Origin: Synechococcus sp. CBW1108
GTDB taxonomy: Bacteria > Cyanobacteriota > Cyanobacteriia > PCC-6307 > Cyanobiaceae
Reading direction: 5' to 3'
DNA: 64,000 nucleotides
Assembly: GCF_015840335.1 (NCBI RefSeq)
Contig: NZ_CP060395.1
Span: 620,001-684,000 of the forward strand
The notes under the pieces are model-generated. The model had not been told where the DNA came from. It worked only from the letters and a program-made list of their open reading frames with translations, and ran no database searches. A program made the translations under genes and the position numbers. The stretch's first letter is position 1, and each line of letters begins with the position of its first letter. Positions 56,101-64,000 of this stretch are shown here, one piece after another.

Positions 56101-58266
56101 ATGGGCAGGATCCGCACCCCAACCGTTCTGCAAATGGAAGCCAGCGAATGCGGGGCGGCCTGCCTGGGGATCCTGCTGCGCCACTATGGCCGGGTCGTGC
56201 CCCTGTTGGAGCTTCGCAAGGTGTGCGGCGTGACCCGTGATGGCAGCAATGCCGCCAGCCTGCTGCGTGCTGGCGCGCTCTATGGGCTGGAGGGCAAGGG
56301 CTACCGGATGGATCTAGAGGCTCTGCTGCAACAGCGCCCGCCTCTGATCCTCTTCTGGGAGTTCAATCACTTCCTGGTGTTCGAAGGGTTTCAAGGCAAC
56401 CGGGTGGCCCTCAACGATCCGGCCACGGGGCCCCGCTGGGTGAGTCTGGAAACCTTCAGTGCAGGCTTCACTGGGGTCGTGCTGCAACTGGTGCCCGGGC
56501 CATCCTTCCAGCAGGGTGGCAGGGATACCAAGGCCTGGAGGCTGGTGGGGGGCAGGCTCCAGCAGGAATGGCGCGCAGCCCTCTTCACTCTTCTGGCTGG
56601 CTTGCTGCTGCTCCTGCCTCAGCTGGCGATGCCGGTCTTTACCCAGATCTACATCGACGATGTGTGGGGATCCTCACTGCGGGACTGGCTTAAGCCCATG
56701 CTCTGGGCCATGGCGCTCGCGATCACTGTGCAGGCCATCGGCAGCCAACTTCAGCAACTGGGCATCCGCCACCTGAGCCAAAGGCTGGAGAGCCAGGGAG
56801 CGTTGGCCTTCGAGCGCCATGTACTGGATCTGCCGGATGGCTTCTTCCGCCAGCGCTACGCCGGCGACATCAGCCAGCGGCAGTCGCTTAACCGCACGGT
56901 GGCCGACTTCATCGCGCAGAAGCTCCTGCCCCTCATCAACGGGGGCCTGCTGCTGGTGCTGTACCTGCTGCTCACCCTGAGCTACAGCCCGAAGCTGGGG
57001 CTGGTGGTGGCCATCACCACGGCCCTCAATGCTCTGCTTGTGATGGTGAGCCTGCGACAACAGCGGGATGCCACCCAGCAGCTGGAGAAGGATTCCGGTA
57101 AGGCAGAGGGCACCCTGACGGCTGCCCTGATGGAGATCGAAATGGTGAAAAGCACGGCCATCGAGACGGATGTGATGCAGCGCTTTGATGGCTACCAGAG
57201 AAAGGCCCAGGCTTTCCTACATCGTCTATCGCTGCGGCAGGCAGCGCTCGGCCTCTGGCCCAACCTGCTCAGCCAGCTCAACACCCTGGGCGTGTTAATA
57301 GTGGGGTTCCTGCTCGTAGTTGATGGTCGTCTTACCCTTGGGATGCTGCTGTCCGCCCAGCAGGTGGCTTCTGGCCTCAAGGGAGAAGTAGACCGACTAG
57401 TTGGTTTTGTGGCCGACCTTCCTGAGGTCGAAACAGCAGTTCTACGTCTTGACGACGTGCTGAGTCACCCCATTGATCCTTTGTTGCAATACGCCACACC
57501 GGCACAGTTGTCGCCATGGCCTGCCGAACGCCAACAGCTATCAGGGCTTGTAGAAATTAAAGATCTAGGGTTCAGCTTTTCTCCTGTTCGCCCCTCTGTG
57601 ATCAGTGATCTAAGTATCACAATCTCTCCGGGTATGCGAGTGGCCTTGGTCGGAGAAAGTGGCTCTGGGAAGAGCACGGTAGCGAGGCTGATCGCGGGGC
57701 TTCTGCCAGCAAGCAGCGGTTCCATCCTCTTTGATGGCTATCCACTCACTGCCATCCCCAGGAATGTTGCAGTTGGTTCATTGGCGATGGTGCAGCAGGA
57801 CATCACCATTTATGGGTTGAGCATCCGAGAGAATCTTCGGCTTTGGCGATCGGATCTCACAGATTTACAGCTATTACAAGCATGCAGAGAGGCCCAGTTT
57901 GATTGGTTCATTGAAACGCTGCCCGGGGGTCTCAACACCGTCTTGCAAGAGGGAGGCCGAAATCTCTCAGGCGGCCAGAGGCAGCGCCTGGAACTTGCAA
58001 GAGCACTTCTTCAAGATCCCGCAATCTTAATTCTGGATGAGGCTACGAGTGCTCTTGACGCCGATACAGAATGGCGTATTGAAGAAGCACTGCGATGCAG
58101 ATCCTGCACACAGATTGTCGTCGCTCATCGTCTTAGTTCGATTCAAGATGCTGATCTTATTCTTGTTCTCGATGGTGGCGTGGTCGTCCAGCGAGGCCGC
58201 CATCAGAGCTTAATACGTGAATCAGAGGGGGCTTACGCAAAATTATTGAAAACGGAAGGAAGCTGA
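56101..58266 (+). CDS. C39-peptidase ABC transporter (bacteriocin processing/export)
   Basis: The 721-residue protein has an N-terminal C39 cysteine peptidase with the full catalytic set: Gln11, Cys17 (QMEASECGAACLG), His90 (NHFLVFEG) and Asp106 (LNDPATG). It should cut leaders after Gly-Gly. Six transmembrane segments follow (about 160-440), then an ATPase with GESGSGKST (about 519), NLSGGQRQRLEL (about 620) and ILILDEATSALD (about 642). Codon use turns AT-richer in the last third, suggesting a mosaic. It is the last gene of the export operon. Confidence 0.92.
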   Translation: MGRIRTPTVLQMEASECGAACLGILLRHYGRVVPLLELRKVCGVTRDGSNAASLLRAGALYGLEGKGYRMDLEALLQQRPPLILFWEFNHFLVFEGFQGNRVALNDPATGPRWVSLETFSAGFTGVVLQLVPGPSFQQGGRDTKAWRLVGGRLQQEWRAALFTLLAGLLLLLPQLAMPVFTQIYIDDVWGSSLRDWLKPMLWAMALAITVQAIGSQLQQLGIRHLSQRLESQGALAFERHVLDLPDGFFRQRYAGDISQRQSLNRTVADFIAQKLLPLINGGLLLVLYLLLTLSYSPKLGLVVAITTALNALLVMVSLRQQRDATQQLEKDSGKAEGTLTAALMEIEMVKSTAIETDVMQRFDGYQRKAQAFLHRLSLRQAALGLWPNLLSQLNTLGVLIVGFLLVVDGRLTLGMLLSAQQVASGLKGEVDRLVGFVADLPEVETAVLRLDDVLSHPIDPLLQYATPAQLSPWPAERQQLSGLVEIKDLGFSFSPVRPSVISDLSITISPGMRVALVGESGSGKSTVARLIAGLLPASSGSILFDGYPLTAIPRNVAVGSLAMVQQDITIYGLSIRENLRLWRSDLTDLQLLQACREAQFDWFIETLPGGLNTVLQEGGRNLSGGQRQRLELARALLQDPAILILDEATSALDADTEWRIEEALRCRSCTQIVVAHRLSSIQDADLILVLDGGVVVQRGRHQSLIRESEGAYAKLLKTEGS

Positions 58267-58460
58267 TAGGCGTCATTTATAGCTTTACGAAAGGCAATAT
58301 TCAAATAATCTTGGGAATATAGATTCTGGCATAAGCCGCTGAAGCGCAATCAATCGTGCTTGAAAGACAGTTTTGTGCGGCAACTAGGCTGAAAATTGAG
58401 AGATTCTCGTGTTGCTCATTCAAGTGTTGATTATCCTGGATTATTGATATAAGCCACCTT

Positions 58461-58551
58461 CGAGCAAGCCCCTCGAGTGGACAGGCCACCGCTCGATCTC
58501 TGCTGCGCCACCCCAATCTCCCTGCCTGCCACTCAGGGGCAGCGTTAGATT
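58461..58551 (+). other. attC-like integron recombination site 1
   Basis: Arms at 58466-58491 and 58522-58549 are nearly identical to those of site 2 (26 bp with two differences; 28 bp identical) around an unrelated centre. The arms are imperfect inverted repeats with one unpaired extra base (GCCCCT-C-GAGT against ACTCAGGGGC), as in attC. It ends in the core site GTTAGAT, which fits GTTRRRY, with crossover expected after G58545. The 5' core (R'') is degenerate. Confidence 0.75.
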
Positions 58552-58566
58552 TCGAATTTTAATCCA

Positions 58567-59744
58567 ATGCAAAATCCCTCGGTTTTCATCTCCTATTCTC
58601 ACGACAGCGATTCCCATAAGGACTGGGTCTACCAGCTTGCTTGCGAGCTTGTAAAGAATGGGGTAGAGGTTACCTTGGATCAATGGGATATACAGCTCGG
58701 CTCCAATATTCACAAGTTTATGGAAAAGGGCTTGACGAACGCGGATCGAGTGCTGGTTGTATGCACGGATAATTACAACACCAAGTCCAACGAAGGGCTG
58801 GGGGGGGGGCTGGCTATGAAAAGAATATTCTTACTTCTGAACTACTTTCTTCTCAAGATACCACCAAGTTTATTCCATGCATTAGAGAAGTAAGCGGTTC
58901 ATGCAAGACACCAGTTTGTTTGGGTGGGCGAGCATACATAGACTTCACAGATAACAGCGCTTTTGCTGAAAAAGTGAAAGAGCTACTCCATGAGCTTTTT
59001 GGCATCCCCTTAAGGCCAAAGCCTGTACTTGGTAGGAGTCCGTTTGCCAATGATGATGCAGATAAGTTGCCGTCCTTACATGGTCAGAGCAACACAGTAT
59101 TTTTCAGTAGCCGATTCAGTGATGCCTTTCCTGGTGTACGAGGCATTCACTGGTTTACGGATCCATTCGAGGCAGTGGAACGCTTAAACATCCTGTTCCG
59201 CCAACCTATTGCATTTCGCGAGACTACTCCTATCTGGTGGTGGCGAACTGGAGAGATGCATATCAGCAGGTTTGAGACTCTCGCGCCTGACACTATTCTT
59301 CTTGATACCAAAGAGCTAGTTGTTGACGAAATCGCGGCTGTGAATGCAGGCGAATACTATCAGTCTTTTGTTTACATTAAAGCAAGACCTTCTGAAAGGA
59401 CAGGGCTTTACGATTCCGTGTCGGAGGCGGAACAGATTGAGGTATGTGGGTATGCCTATGAGGAGTATGCTATTTATAAGGGAAGTTTGGTTACAAGAGC
59501 TGAATACGATGATGGCTCTACCGTTTCTGACGGAAAAGTTGTCCAAATGAATGGAGAAGCAAAGCTTCGCATGAGATATGTGAGTCCTTACAACCTGTTG
59601 ATTGCGCCCATGGGTAGCCCAATCAATAATAACCGATTTGACCTGCAGCGAGTCGAGTTACTGAACGCAATTCTTCGAGGTGAGACTACTCTAGAGAAGC
59701 TTGTTAAAGAAGTTCTGAAGTTACCCAAAACCTCTCTGACGTAA
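58567..59744 (+). pseudogene. Cassette gene: SEFIR/TIR-domain protein, frame broken at a G10 tract
   Basis: The first frame (58567-58893) encodes VFISYSHDSDSHKDWVYQLACEL, VTLDQWDIQLG and ADRVLVVCTDNYNTKSNEG, a SEFIR/TIR signalling domain. At the G run (58800-58809) the frame is lost. One base more, or two fewer, would restore GYEKNILTSELL...KFIPCIREV and the C-terminal domain of about 275 residues, which carries no recognised motif (WFTDPFEAVERLNILFRQP, PIWWWRTGEMHISRFE). The stop TAA at 59742 touches attC-like site 2. Such proteins often act in anti-phage immunity. It may be phase-variable rather than dead. Confidence 0.75.
58800..58809 (+). repeat. G10 homopolymer inside the SEFIR/TIR gene
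   Basis: Ten consecutive Gs lie exactly where the coding frame is lost; G8 or G11 would restore it. A slipped-strand contingency tract, a plain mutation, or a sequencing error are the options. Confidence 0.85.
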
Positions 59745-59834
59745 ATCTAACAAGCCCCTTGAGTAGACAGGCCACCACCATTAACCTGCTCGCGCTATGC
59801 AGCTCCTGCCTGCCACTCAGGGGCAGCGTTAGCC
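59745..59834 (+). other. attC-like integron recombination site 2
   Basis: The 90-bp site begins ATCTAAC (fits the RYYYAAC core) immediately after the stop of the SEFIR/TIR gene and ends GTTAGCC (one mismatch to GTTRRRY). The arms GCCCCTTGAGT and ACTCAGGGGC pair with one extrahelical T, the strand-selection feature of attC. Site 1 shares both arms. Spacing of gene stop and site is that of a gene cassette. Confidence 0.8.
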
Positions 59835-59923
59835 AGTCCAATTGATGGACCTTTATCTTGAAGCCTGGGAATCCACTCGCACGTTCTGTCTGACCTATTA
59901 ATTCGGATAGCCGGATCTGAGCA

Positions 59924-60736
59924 ATGCCATTTGAACTACCAAGCCACAATCCAATTTCAATTACGACAAGCAGCCTTGGCGTATTGCTCTTTCCGCCATT
60001 CCTGGCTGGCTCCTTGGTCGCCTTTGAATCAGCGCTGGGAGATGCTGGCGTTAGTCCTGAGGACTTTGTCAAGCAATTTGCAGCCAATCAAGCGAAAAGA
60101 CCTAGCGATGATGATGACATTAATATGCAATATGAAAATGGGCACAGTATTGATGCCACTGAGCTGAGCACAAAAGATGTACGGAAAATTGCTGGTAAGT
60201 ATCTAAGGTTTAACGAGTCAGAGATGGCCTGGTATGCTTCAGGCGACCAAGTAATTAAACTAGAAGATAGTAAGTGGCAGCCAGCGCAAAACATCGCACG
60301 CATTGCAAGCGAGAGCGATGCAAAGTACTTCAAGCGTCTGGCTGATGAGTGCGTTAATCAATCATCAACGGCACTTAAGCGAATAGCAGAATCATTCAAG
60401 TCAATAACCGGCATTGGCAATATCGGCAAATTTGCCTTGGCAGATCTTAATGCTACCTTGAGCGCAAATCGGATTAGGGCAATAGCAAGTTCTCCTGCCA
60501 TTAAGCTTGAGAACCTTCAGTCAGACCTGAATAGATTGCCAATAGTTCCCGCAAGACGGGATGATGGTTTGGCTAGGAACCTTGAAGAGTTAATTATAGA
60601 GGTAAAAAGAGTATCAAGCCTGATTGCGGAGCAGTGCGAGTCGGCTCGTAATCAGAATATCAAGACAGATCTTCTAATTGAGGCTTCAAATAAATCCTCG
60701 ACAGATGCGGTCAAAAGCCTGCTTGATTACCCATAA
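59924..60736 (+). CDS. Cassette gene of unknown function, 3' end altered by an IS
   Basis: The 270-residue product has a short hydrophobic N-terminal stretch (SLGVLLFPPFLAGSLVAF), an acidic DDDD segment, a helical middle and a long C-terminal helix (LEELIIEVKRVSSLIAEQCESARNQN). I recognise no family. It starts 96 bp after the attC-like crossover, as cassette genes do. Its last codons overlap the end of the IS1595-type transposase gene, so the true C-terminus and the following attC were probably replaced by the IS. Confidence 0.6.
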   Translation: MPFELPSHNPISITTSSLGVLLFPPFLAGSLVAFESALGDAGVSPEDFVKQFAANQAKRPSDDDDINMQYENGHSIDATELSTKDVRKIAGKYLRFNESEMAWYASGDQVIKLEDSKWQPAQNIARIASESDAKYFKRLADECVNQSSTALKRIAESFKSITGIGNIGKFALADLNATLSANRIRAIASSPAIKLENLQSDLNRLPIVPARRDDGLARNLEELIIEVKRVSSLIAEQCESARNQNIKTDLLIEASNKSSTDAVKSLLDYP

Positions 60737-61509
60737 GCCTCCGCAACCCTGAGATCCCGCTCCGTGCAGGGCATGCAGCAACAGACCGCATTGGCAATGC
60801 GATCAGTCATCGCAACCATCGAGAAGCGCCGGTTGAACCGGAAGCAGAAGCCGCCCAGGTAGCGCCTGGCGTACTTGTCGAAATTGAAAGCGTGGAAGGT
60901 GCCGTTGAAGCCGGTCTTGAGGTTGCCCAGCACGGTGTTGATCCAACGGAACTGCGGCAAGTCGTTTGGGTGCTTCCCACCGGTGACGATGGCCTGATGG
61001 CTGCAGCCTGCCGTGGTCACGGCACGAAAGCAGGCCAGGCCATCGGAGAGCACCTGACTGCCGGGCGCCAGATGGCGCTTGGCCCACTCAGCGATGGCCT
61101 CTGAGCTGAAGCCACTCACGGCTGTGATCCTGGCGTGAATCAGCCGGCCCGCCTCATTCAAGGAGACGGCCGCGACGATGGGGATCTTGTTCTCTGAACC
61201 CCGACCTGCCTTGCCGCCCGGCAGTTCTCCGCCGAGGTAGGAATCATCGATCTGGACTTTCCCCCGCAGCAGGTAAGCCTCCTCCCGATCAGCCGTCGCC
61301 CGCAGAAGCTTGTGGTGCAGCAGCCAGGCGGTGTCGTAGTTCACGCCCAGGTGGCGGCTGAGCTCCAGCGAGGAGATCCCTGTTTTGGCCTGCCCGATCA
61401 TGTAAAAGGCCAGAAACCAGGTGGTCAGAGGCAATTTCGTGGCCTGCATGATCGTGCCAGCCGTGAGCGTGGCCTGATGGCCGCAGCTGCGGCACTGATA
61501 GCGCTTGAG
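60727..61509 (-). pseudogene. IS1595-type (ISXO2-like) transposase, N-terminus cut by IS21
   Basis: The fragment begins KRYQCRSCGHQATLTAGTI, the second half of the zinc ribbon. It continues with the transposase domain: VQIDDSYLGGE (Asp), VLSDGLACFRAV (Asp), and HAFNFDKYARRYLGGFCFRFNRRF near the end. The first zinc knuckle (CPxC) and start codon are missing because an IS21-type end lies at 61510. Neither end of this IS could be fixed. Confidence 0.8.
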
Positions 61510-61805
61510 TGTCCCGCGTCAAGCCCCTTGGCCGCTTGGCGTCAATCAAGTTGGCCGGTGAGGGGAACTGATTGCCAGCACTGACTTCCTCTGATCGGCA
61601 CCAGGCGACAACCACGTTGGCCGGTTGGCTGCTGGGATCACTGCTGAACCCTCCGCCCCAACCTCTCGCGGAGCGCACGAGCCGGCGGAACCCACGGTCC
61701 GCCGGCAGCGCGGAGCTCCCCGCCGGGGTCTGGCACCATCGGCACCAGGTTGTCGCCGGACGACAATCTCCCGGGCTGTTCTCCGCTTCTCTACGGCTGC
61801 TGTGG

Positions 61806-62597
61806 CTATTTGCTGCCGCTGCGCCGGCTTGCCTGGGCACGGCGGTGGCTGTCGCCGCTGATCTCGACGATGTGGCAGTGGTGCACCAGCCGGTCCACCG
61901 CCGCCACGGTCATTGAGCTGCTGGGGAAGATCTCATCCCAGGCGGTGAACGGCTGATTGGCGGTGATCAGCAGCGATCGGCGCTCGTAGCGGTGGCAGAT
62001 CAGCTCAAACAGCACGCTGCTCTCCTGTTCATCCCGCCGCACATAGCCAATGTCATCGATCAGCAGCAGCGGGTAGCGATCCAGCCGCTCCAGCGCTGCC
62101 GGCAGGTTGTATTCGGCGCGGGCCTTCTGCAGCTCCTGCACCAGGCTCGTGGCGGGATAGAAGCGGCAGGCCTGATCCAGGCCGATCTGCGCCAGGGCGA
62201 TGCCGATGGCCAGATGGGTCTTGCCGACGCCACTGGGGCCGAACAGCAGCACGTTCTCGCCCCGCTGCAGCCACTCGCTCTGGCGGCTCAAGGCCTCCAG
62301 TTCCTGCCATCGGTGCGCCTCGATCCGGCCGCCATGGTCGTAGTCCGCCAGCGCTTTGCTCCAGGGCAGCTGGGCCGCGCGCAGCAGCCGGTGCTGGCGG
62401 GCCTGCTGGCGTTGCTCCATTTCCTGCTCGCACAGGGCATAGAGAAACTGACTGGGGCTCCAGCCCTCGCCCTCAGCATGCGAGGCGATGCTCTGCCAGT
62501 GGCAGCGGATCCATGCCAACCGCAGCTGTCGCAGCAGGATCGGCAGGGCGGCTTCCGCCGCCTGGGGCCGCGGGATGGAGGGCAAGGAGGTCGTCAT
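61806..62597 (-). CDS. istB: IstB, ATPase of the IS21 element
   Basis: The 263-residue AAA+ helper has an N-terminal helical region, Walker A GPSGVGKTHLA, Walker B LLLIDDIGYV, and ELICHRYERRSLLITANQPFTAWDEIF. It loads the IstA transpososome on target DNA. ATG 62597 was chosen over the longer frame because it gives the family length; it then overlaps the istA 3' end by about 125 bp. Confidence 0.9.
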   Translation of the reverse strand: MTTSLPSIPRPQAAEAALPILLRQLRLAWIRCHWQSIASHAEGEGWSPSQFLYALCEQEMEQRQQARQHRLLRAAQLPWSKALADYDHGGRIEAHRWQELEALSRQSEWLQRGENVLLFGPSGVGKTHLAIGIALAQIGLDQACRFYPATSLVQELQKARAEYNLPAALERLDRYPLLLIDDIGYVRRDEQESSVLFELICHRYERRSLLITANQPFTAWDEIFPSSSMTVAAVDRLVHHCHIVEISGDSHRRAQASRRSGSK

Positions 62598-64000
62598 AGC
62601 TCTGCAGGCTGTGTTGGGGAATGCGTTGCGGTGGGTGGGGGCGATGGGGCGGCAGCCGGAAGCGTTGCTGCAGCGCCGCCAGCGACAGCCCTTGCCGTTG
62701 ATGGGCCTTCTCGAGCCAAACCAGCACTGGCTCGTAGCCCGCCAGGCGGCAGCCCACATACAGCGCCTCGACCATCAATCGGGCGGCGGCGTCACGGTCA
62801 CCGCCATTGCGCAGCTGCTGCCACAGCTGCCACCAGCGCTCATCGGGGAACAGCTCCCGCTGGTAACTGCAGTGCAGCAATGCCCGGGGTTTGCGCCTGA
62901 GCGCATCGATCAGGTGCTCCAGATCGATGCTCCACGCCCGCCCATGACGCTCGACACCGCCGTGGCGCCGCTCCAGTTCGCAGGCGATCTGCCGGCCCAG
63001 AAGCAGCTGCAGCCGGTCGTGGAAGATCCGCACCGTCAGCCGCTGGTCGATCAGCCGCGGCGGCACCGAATACACGACTCTGCGTACCTCGATCGTGCTG
63101 GTGCGCCGCACCGTGAGCTGTTCAATGTCGTAGTCGGCAAAACGAAACCGCGGTAGTGGCCGCAGCGCCGCCTGCTCCTGCTCCAGCCGGATCAGGCGCG
63201 GCCTGTTGTACTGGTCAATCACCGCGGCCAGAAAAGCCTGGTATTCAGCCAGCGTCTCGAAATCACTGCTGCCGCGCAGCAGCAACGCCTGCTCGATCCG
63301 CCGCTTGAGATGGCCATGGGGACTCTCCACACGGCCGTTCTCATGCGCCACCCCCAGGTTGTTGCGGCTGTAGGCCAGGCTGTAGTGGCTGCAGAGGGCG
63401 TGATAACGGCGGGTGATGTCGGAGCTAAAACTGCCGTTGCGGTTACGGCACGCTGCTGATAACCGGTCGGTGCGCAGTTCACCTGGCACCCCGCCGCAGG
63501 CAGCCAGAGCGTTCTGCAGACCCTCGGAGAGGGCGGCAAAACTCTCGCCGCCCTGGACCACCTGCGCGTAGCTCCAGCCGCTCCAGGCCAGGCGGTAGTG
63601 GAACAGCAGATGGGGGAACACCTGGCCGGCGATCGTCACCTCCACCCCCTTGAGCTGGGTGAAGTCACAGAAGGCAATTTCGCCAGGCTCATAGCTCAAA
63701 GGGAAGATCACCTCCGGCGCCGGGCCGTGCAGTGCCTTCCACTCCCGCACCCGACGCTGCAGGGTGCGCTGTAGCGGAATCCAGTCCACATCAGGTTTCT
63801 GCTGCTGCAGATGCTCCAGGAGCGTGATCGGCGTCAGCGCGGGTGAACGCTGCAGCAACGGCACCAGCTCCTCCTCCCATACCCCCACCAGCGGATCGGG
63901 GCGGGTGCGGCCACGGGGCTGGTTCGCCCGCGGCTGCAGCTGATTGCATTCAATCCGGCGAGCACTGCGCACTGAGATGCCCGCCGCCGCGGCAGCAGCC
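62473..64000 (-). CDS. istA: IstA transposase of the IS21 element (5' end outside the window)
   Basis: At least 508 codons are present. The N-terminal HTH is only partly inside (GISVRSARRIE at the edge). The integrase-like core has Asp in IAFCDFTQLKGVEV, Asp in GELRTDRLSA, and Glu in HENGRVESPHGHLKRRIE (D-D-E). The C-terminal beta domain includes RRVVYSVPPRLIDQRLTVRIF. It looks intact. Confidence 0.9.
   Translation of the reverse strand, partial: AAAAAAGISVRSARRIECNQLQPRANQPRGRTRPDPLVGVWEEELVPLLQRSPALTPITLLEHLQQQKPDVDWIPLQRTLQRRVREWKALHGPAPEVIFPLSYEPGEIAFCDFTQLKGVEVTIAGQVFPHLLFHYRLAWSGWSYAQVVQGGESFAALSEGLQNALAACGGVPGELRTDRLSAACRNRNGSFSSDITRRYHALCSHYSLAYSRNNLGVAHENGRVESPHGHLKRRIEQALLLRGSSDFETLAEYQAFLAAVIDQYNRPRLIRLEQEQAALRPLPRFRFADYDIEQLTVRRTSTIEVRRVVYSVPPRLIDQRLTVRIFHDRLQLLLGRQIACELERRHGGVERHGRAWSIDLEHLIDALRRKPRALLHCSYQRELFPDERWWQLWQQLRNGGDRDAAARLMVEALYVGCRLAGYEPVLVWLEKAHQRQGLSLAALQQRFRLPPHRPHPPQRIPQHSLQSYDDLLALHPAAPGGGSRPADPAATAAVGMDPLPLAEHRLAC

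Larger units (their letters stand above)
61510..64000 (-). mobile_element. IS21-family element (runs off the window)
   Basis: It contains istA and istB on the minus strand. The end at 61510 begins TGTCCC, fitting the TG...CA ends of IS21, with several subterminal TTGGCCG repeats between 61529 and 61627, as IS21 ends have. It interrupts the IS1595-type transposase. The other end lies beyond the window. Confidence 0.85.

Noticed and set aside
58441-58713. Minus-strand frame over attC-like site 1 and the start of the SEFIR/TIR gene
   Set aside because: It is antisense to a recognised domain and spans the recombination site; no motif.
58440-59840. CRISPR array explanation for the two repeats of about 90 bp
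   Set aside because: There are only two units more than 1 kb apart, with paired arms and core sites; no regular short spacers and no cas genes.

Overview
The window looks like the chromosome of a high-GC picocyanobacterium of the Synechococcus/Cyanobium type. The evidence is an orange carotenoid protein operon (ocp, crtW, frp), a high-light-inducible protein, a LexA gene with a cyanobacterial-type LexA box, long-form LrtA/HPF, a plastid/cyanobacterial-type pyruvate dehydrogenase E2, and small families typical of cyanobacteria (DUF2811, DUF1825, YlqD). All identifications come from reading motifs in the sequence; no database search was run.

Region 1 (1-16.6 kb) is core genome: a coupled trio of DUF427, Nif11-like and SRAP genes; ftsH; a cupin gene paired with a cyclic-nucleotide-domain/haem-oxygenase-like diiron fusion; argF; a GH10-like hydrolase; lexA; tRNA-Ala; the OCP photoprotection operon on the minus strand; an hli gene; a tandem fluoride-channel pair (crcB); lnt; an FKBP; and sodB.

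Region 2 (16.6-20.8 kb) is a wrecked type I restriction-modification locus. hsdM is frameshifted, split by a 1,757-bp IS with a 6-bp target duplication, and joined by deletion to the 3' part of hsdR.

Region 3 (20.8-38.5 kb) is core genome again: queA, a frameshifted KimA-like potassium transporter, pdhC, ylqD, an acyl-ACP/CoA synthetase, an ABC permease/binding-protein fusion, lipB, hpf/lrtA, deoC, recO, an MFS exporter, a GT4 glycosyltransferase, pyrF, tyrS and DUF1825. It ends in a LuxR-type regulator cut off inside its DNA-binding domain, which marks the edge of an island.

Region 4 (38.5-64 kb) is accessory. It holds (a) a compact replication module: a 1,400-residue TOPRIM/SF3-helicase/family-A DNA polymerase fusion, a 258-residue NAD+-dependent ligase core and a small HTH protein; (b) a second IS copy cutting a decayed phage structural cluster (scaffold-like, LysM protein, portal-like); (c) an AT-rich insertion with a double-glycine bacteriocin-like precursor, its own terminator, and a three-gene NHLM-type export operon (ABC, HlyD, C39-peptidase ABC); (d) two integron attC-like sites bounding a SEFIR/TIR gene whose frame is broken at a G10 tract, followed by a second cassette of unknown function; (e) an IS1595-type transposase itself cut by an IS21-type element that runs off the window.

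The best candidates for undescribed biology are the bacteriocin/export locus, the all-in-one replication fusion with its minimal ligase, and the integrase-less cassette array with a possibly phase-variable defence gene.
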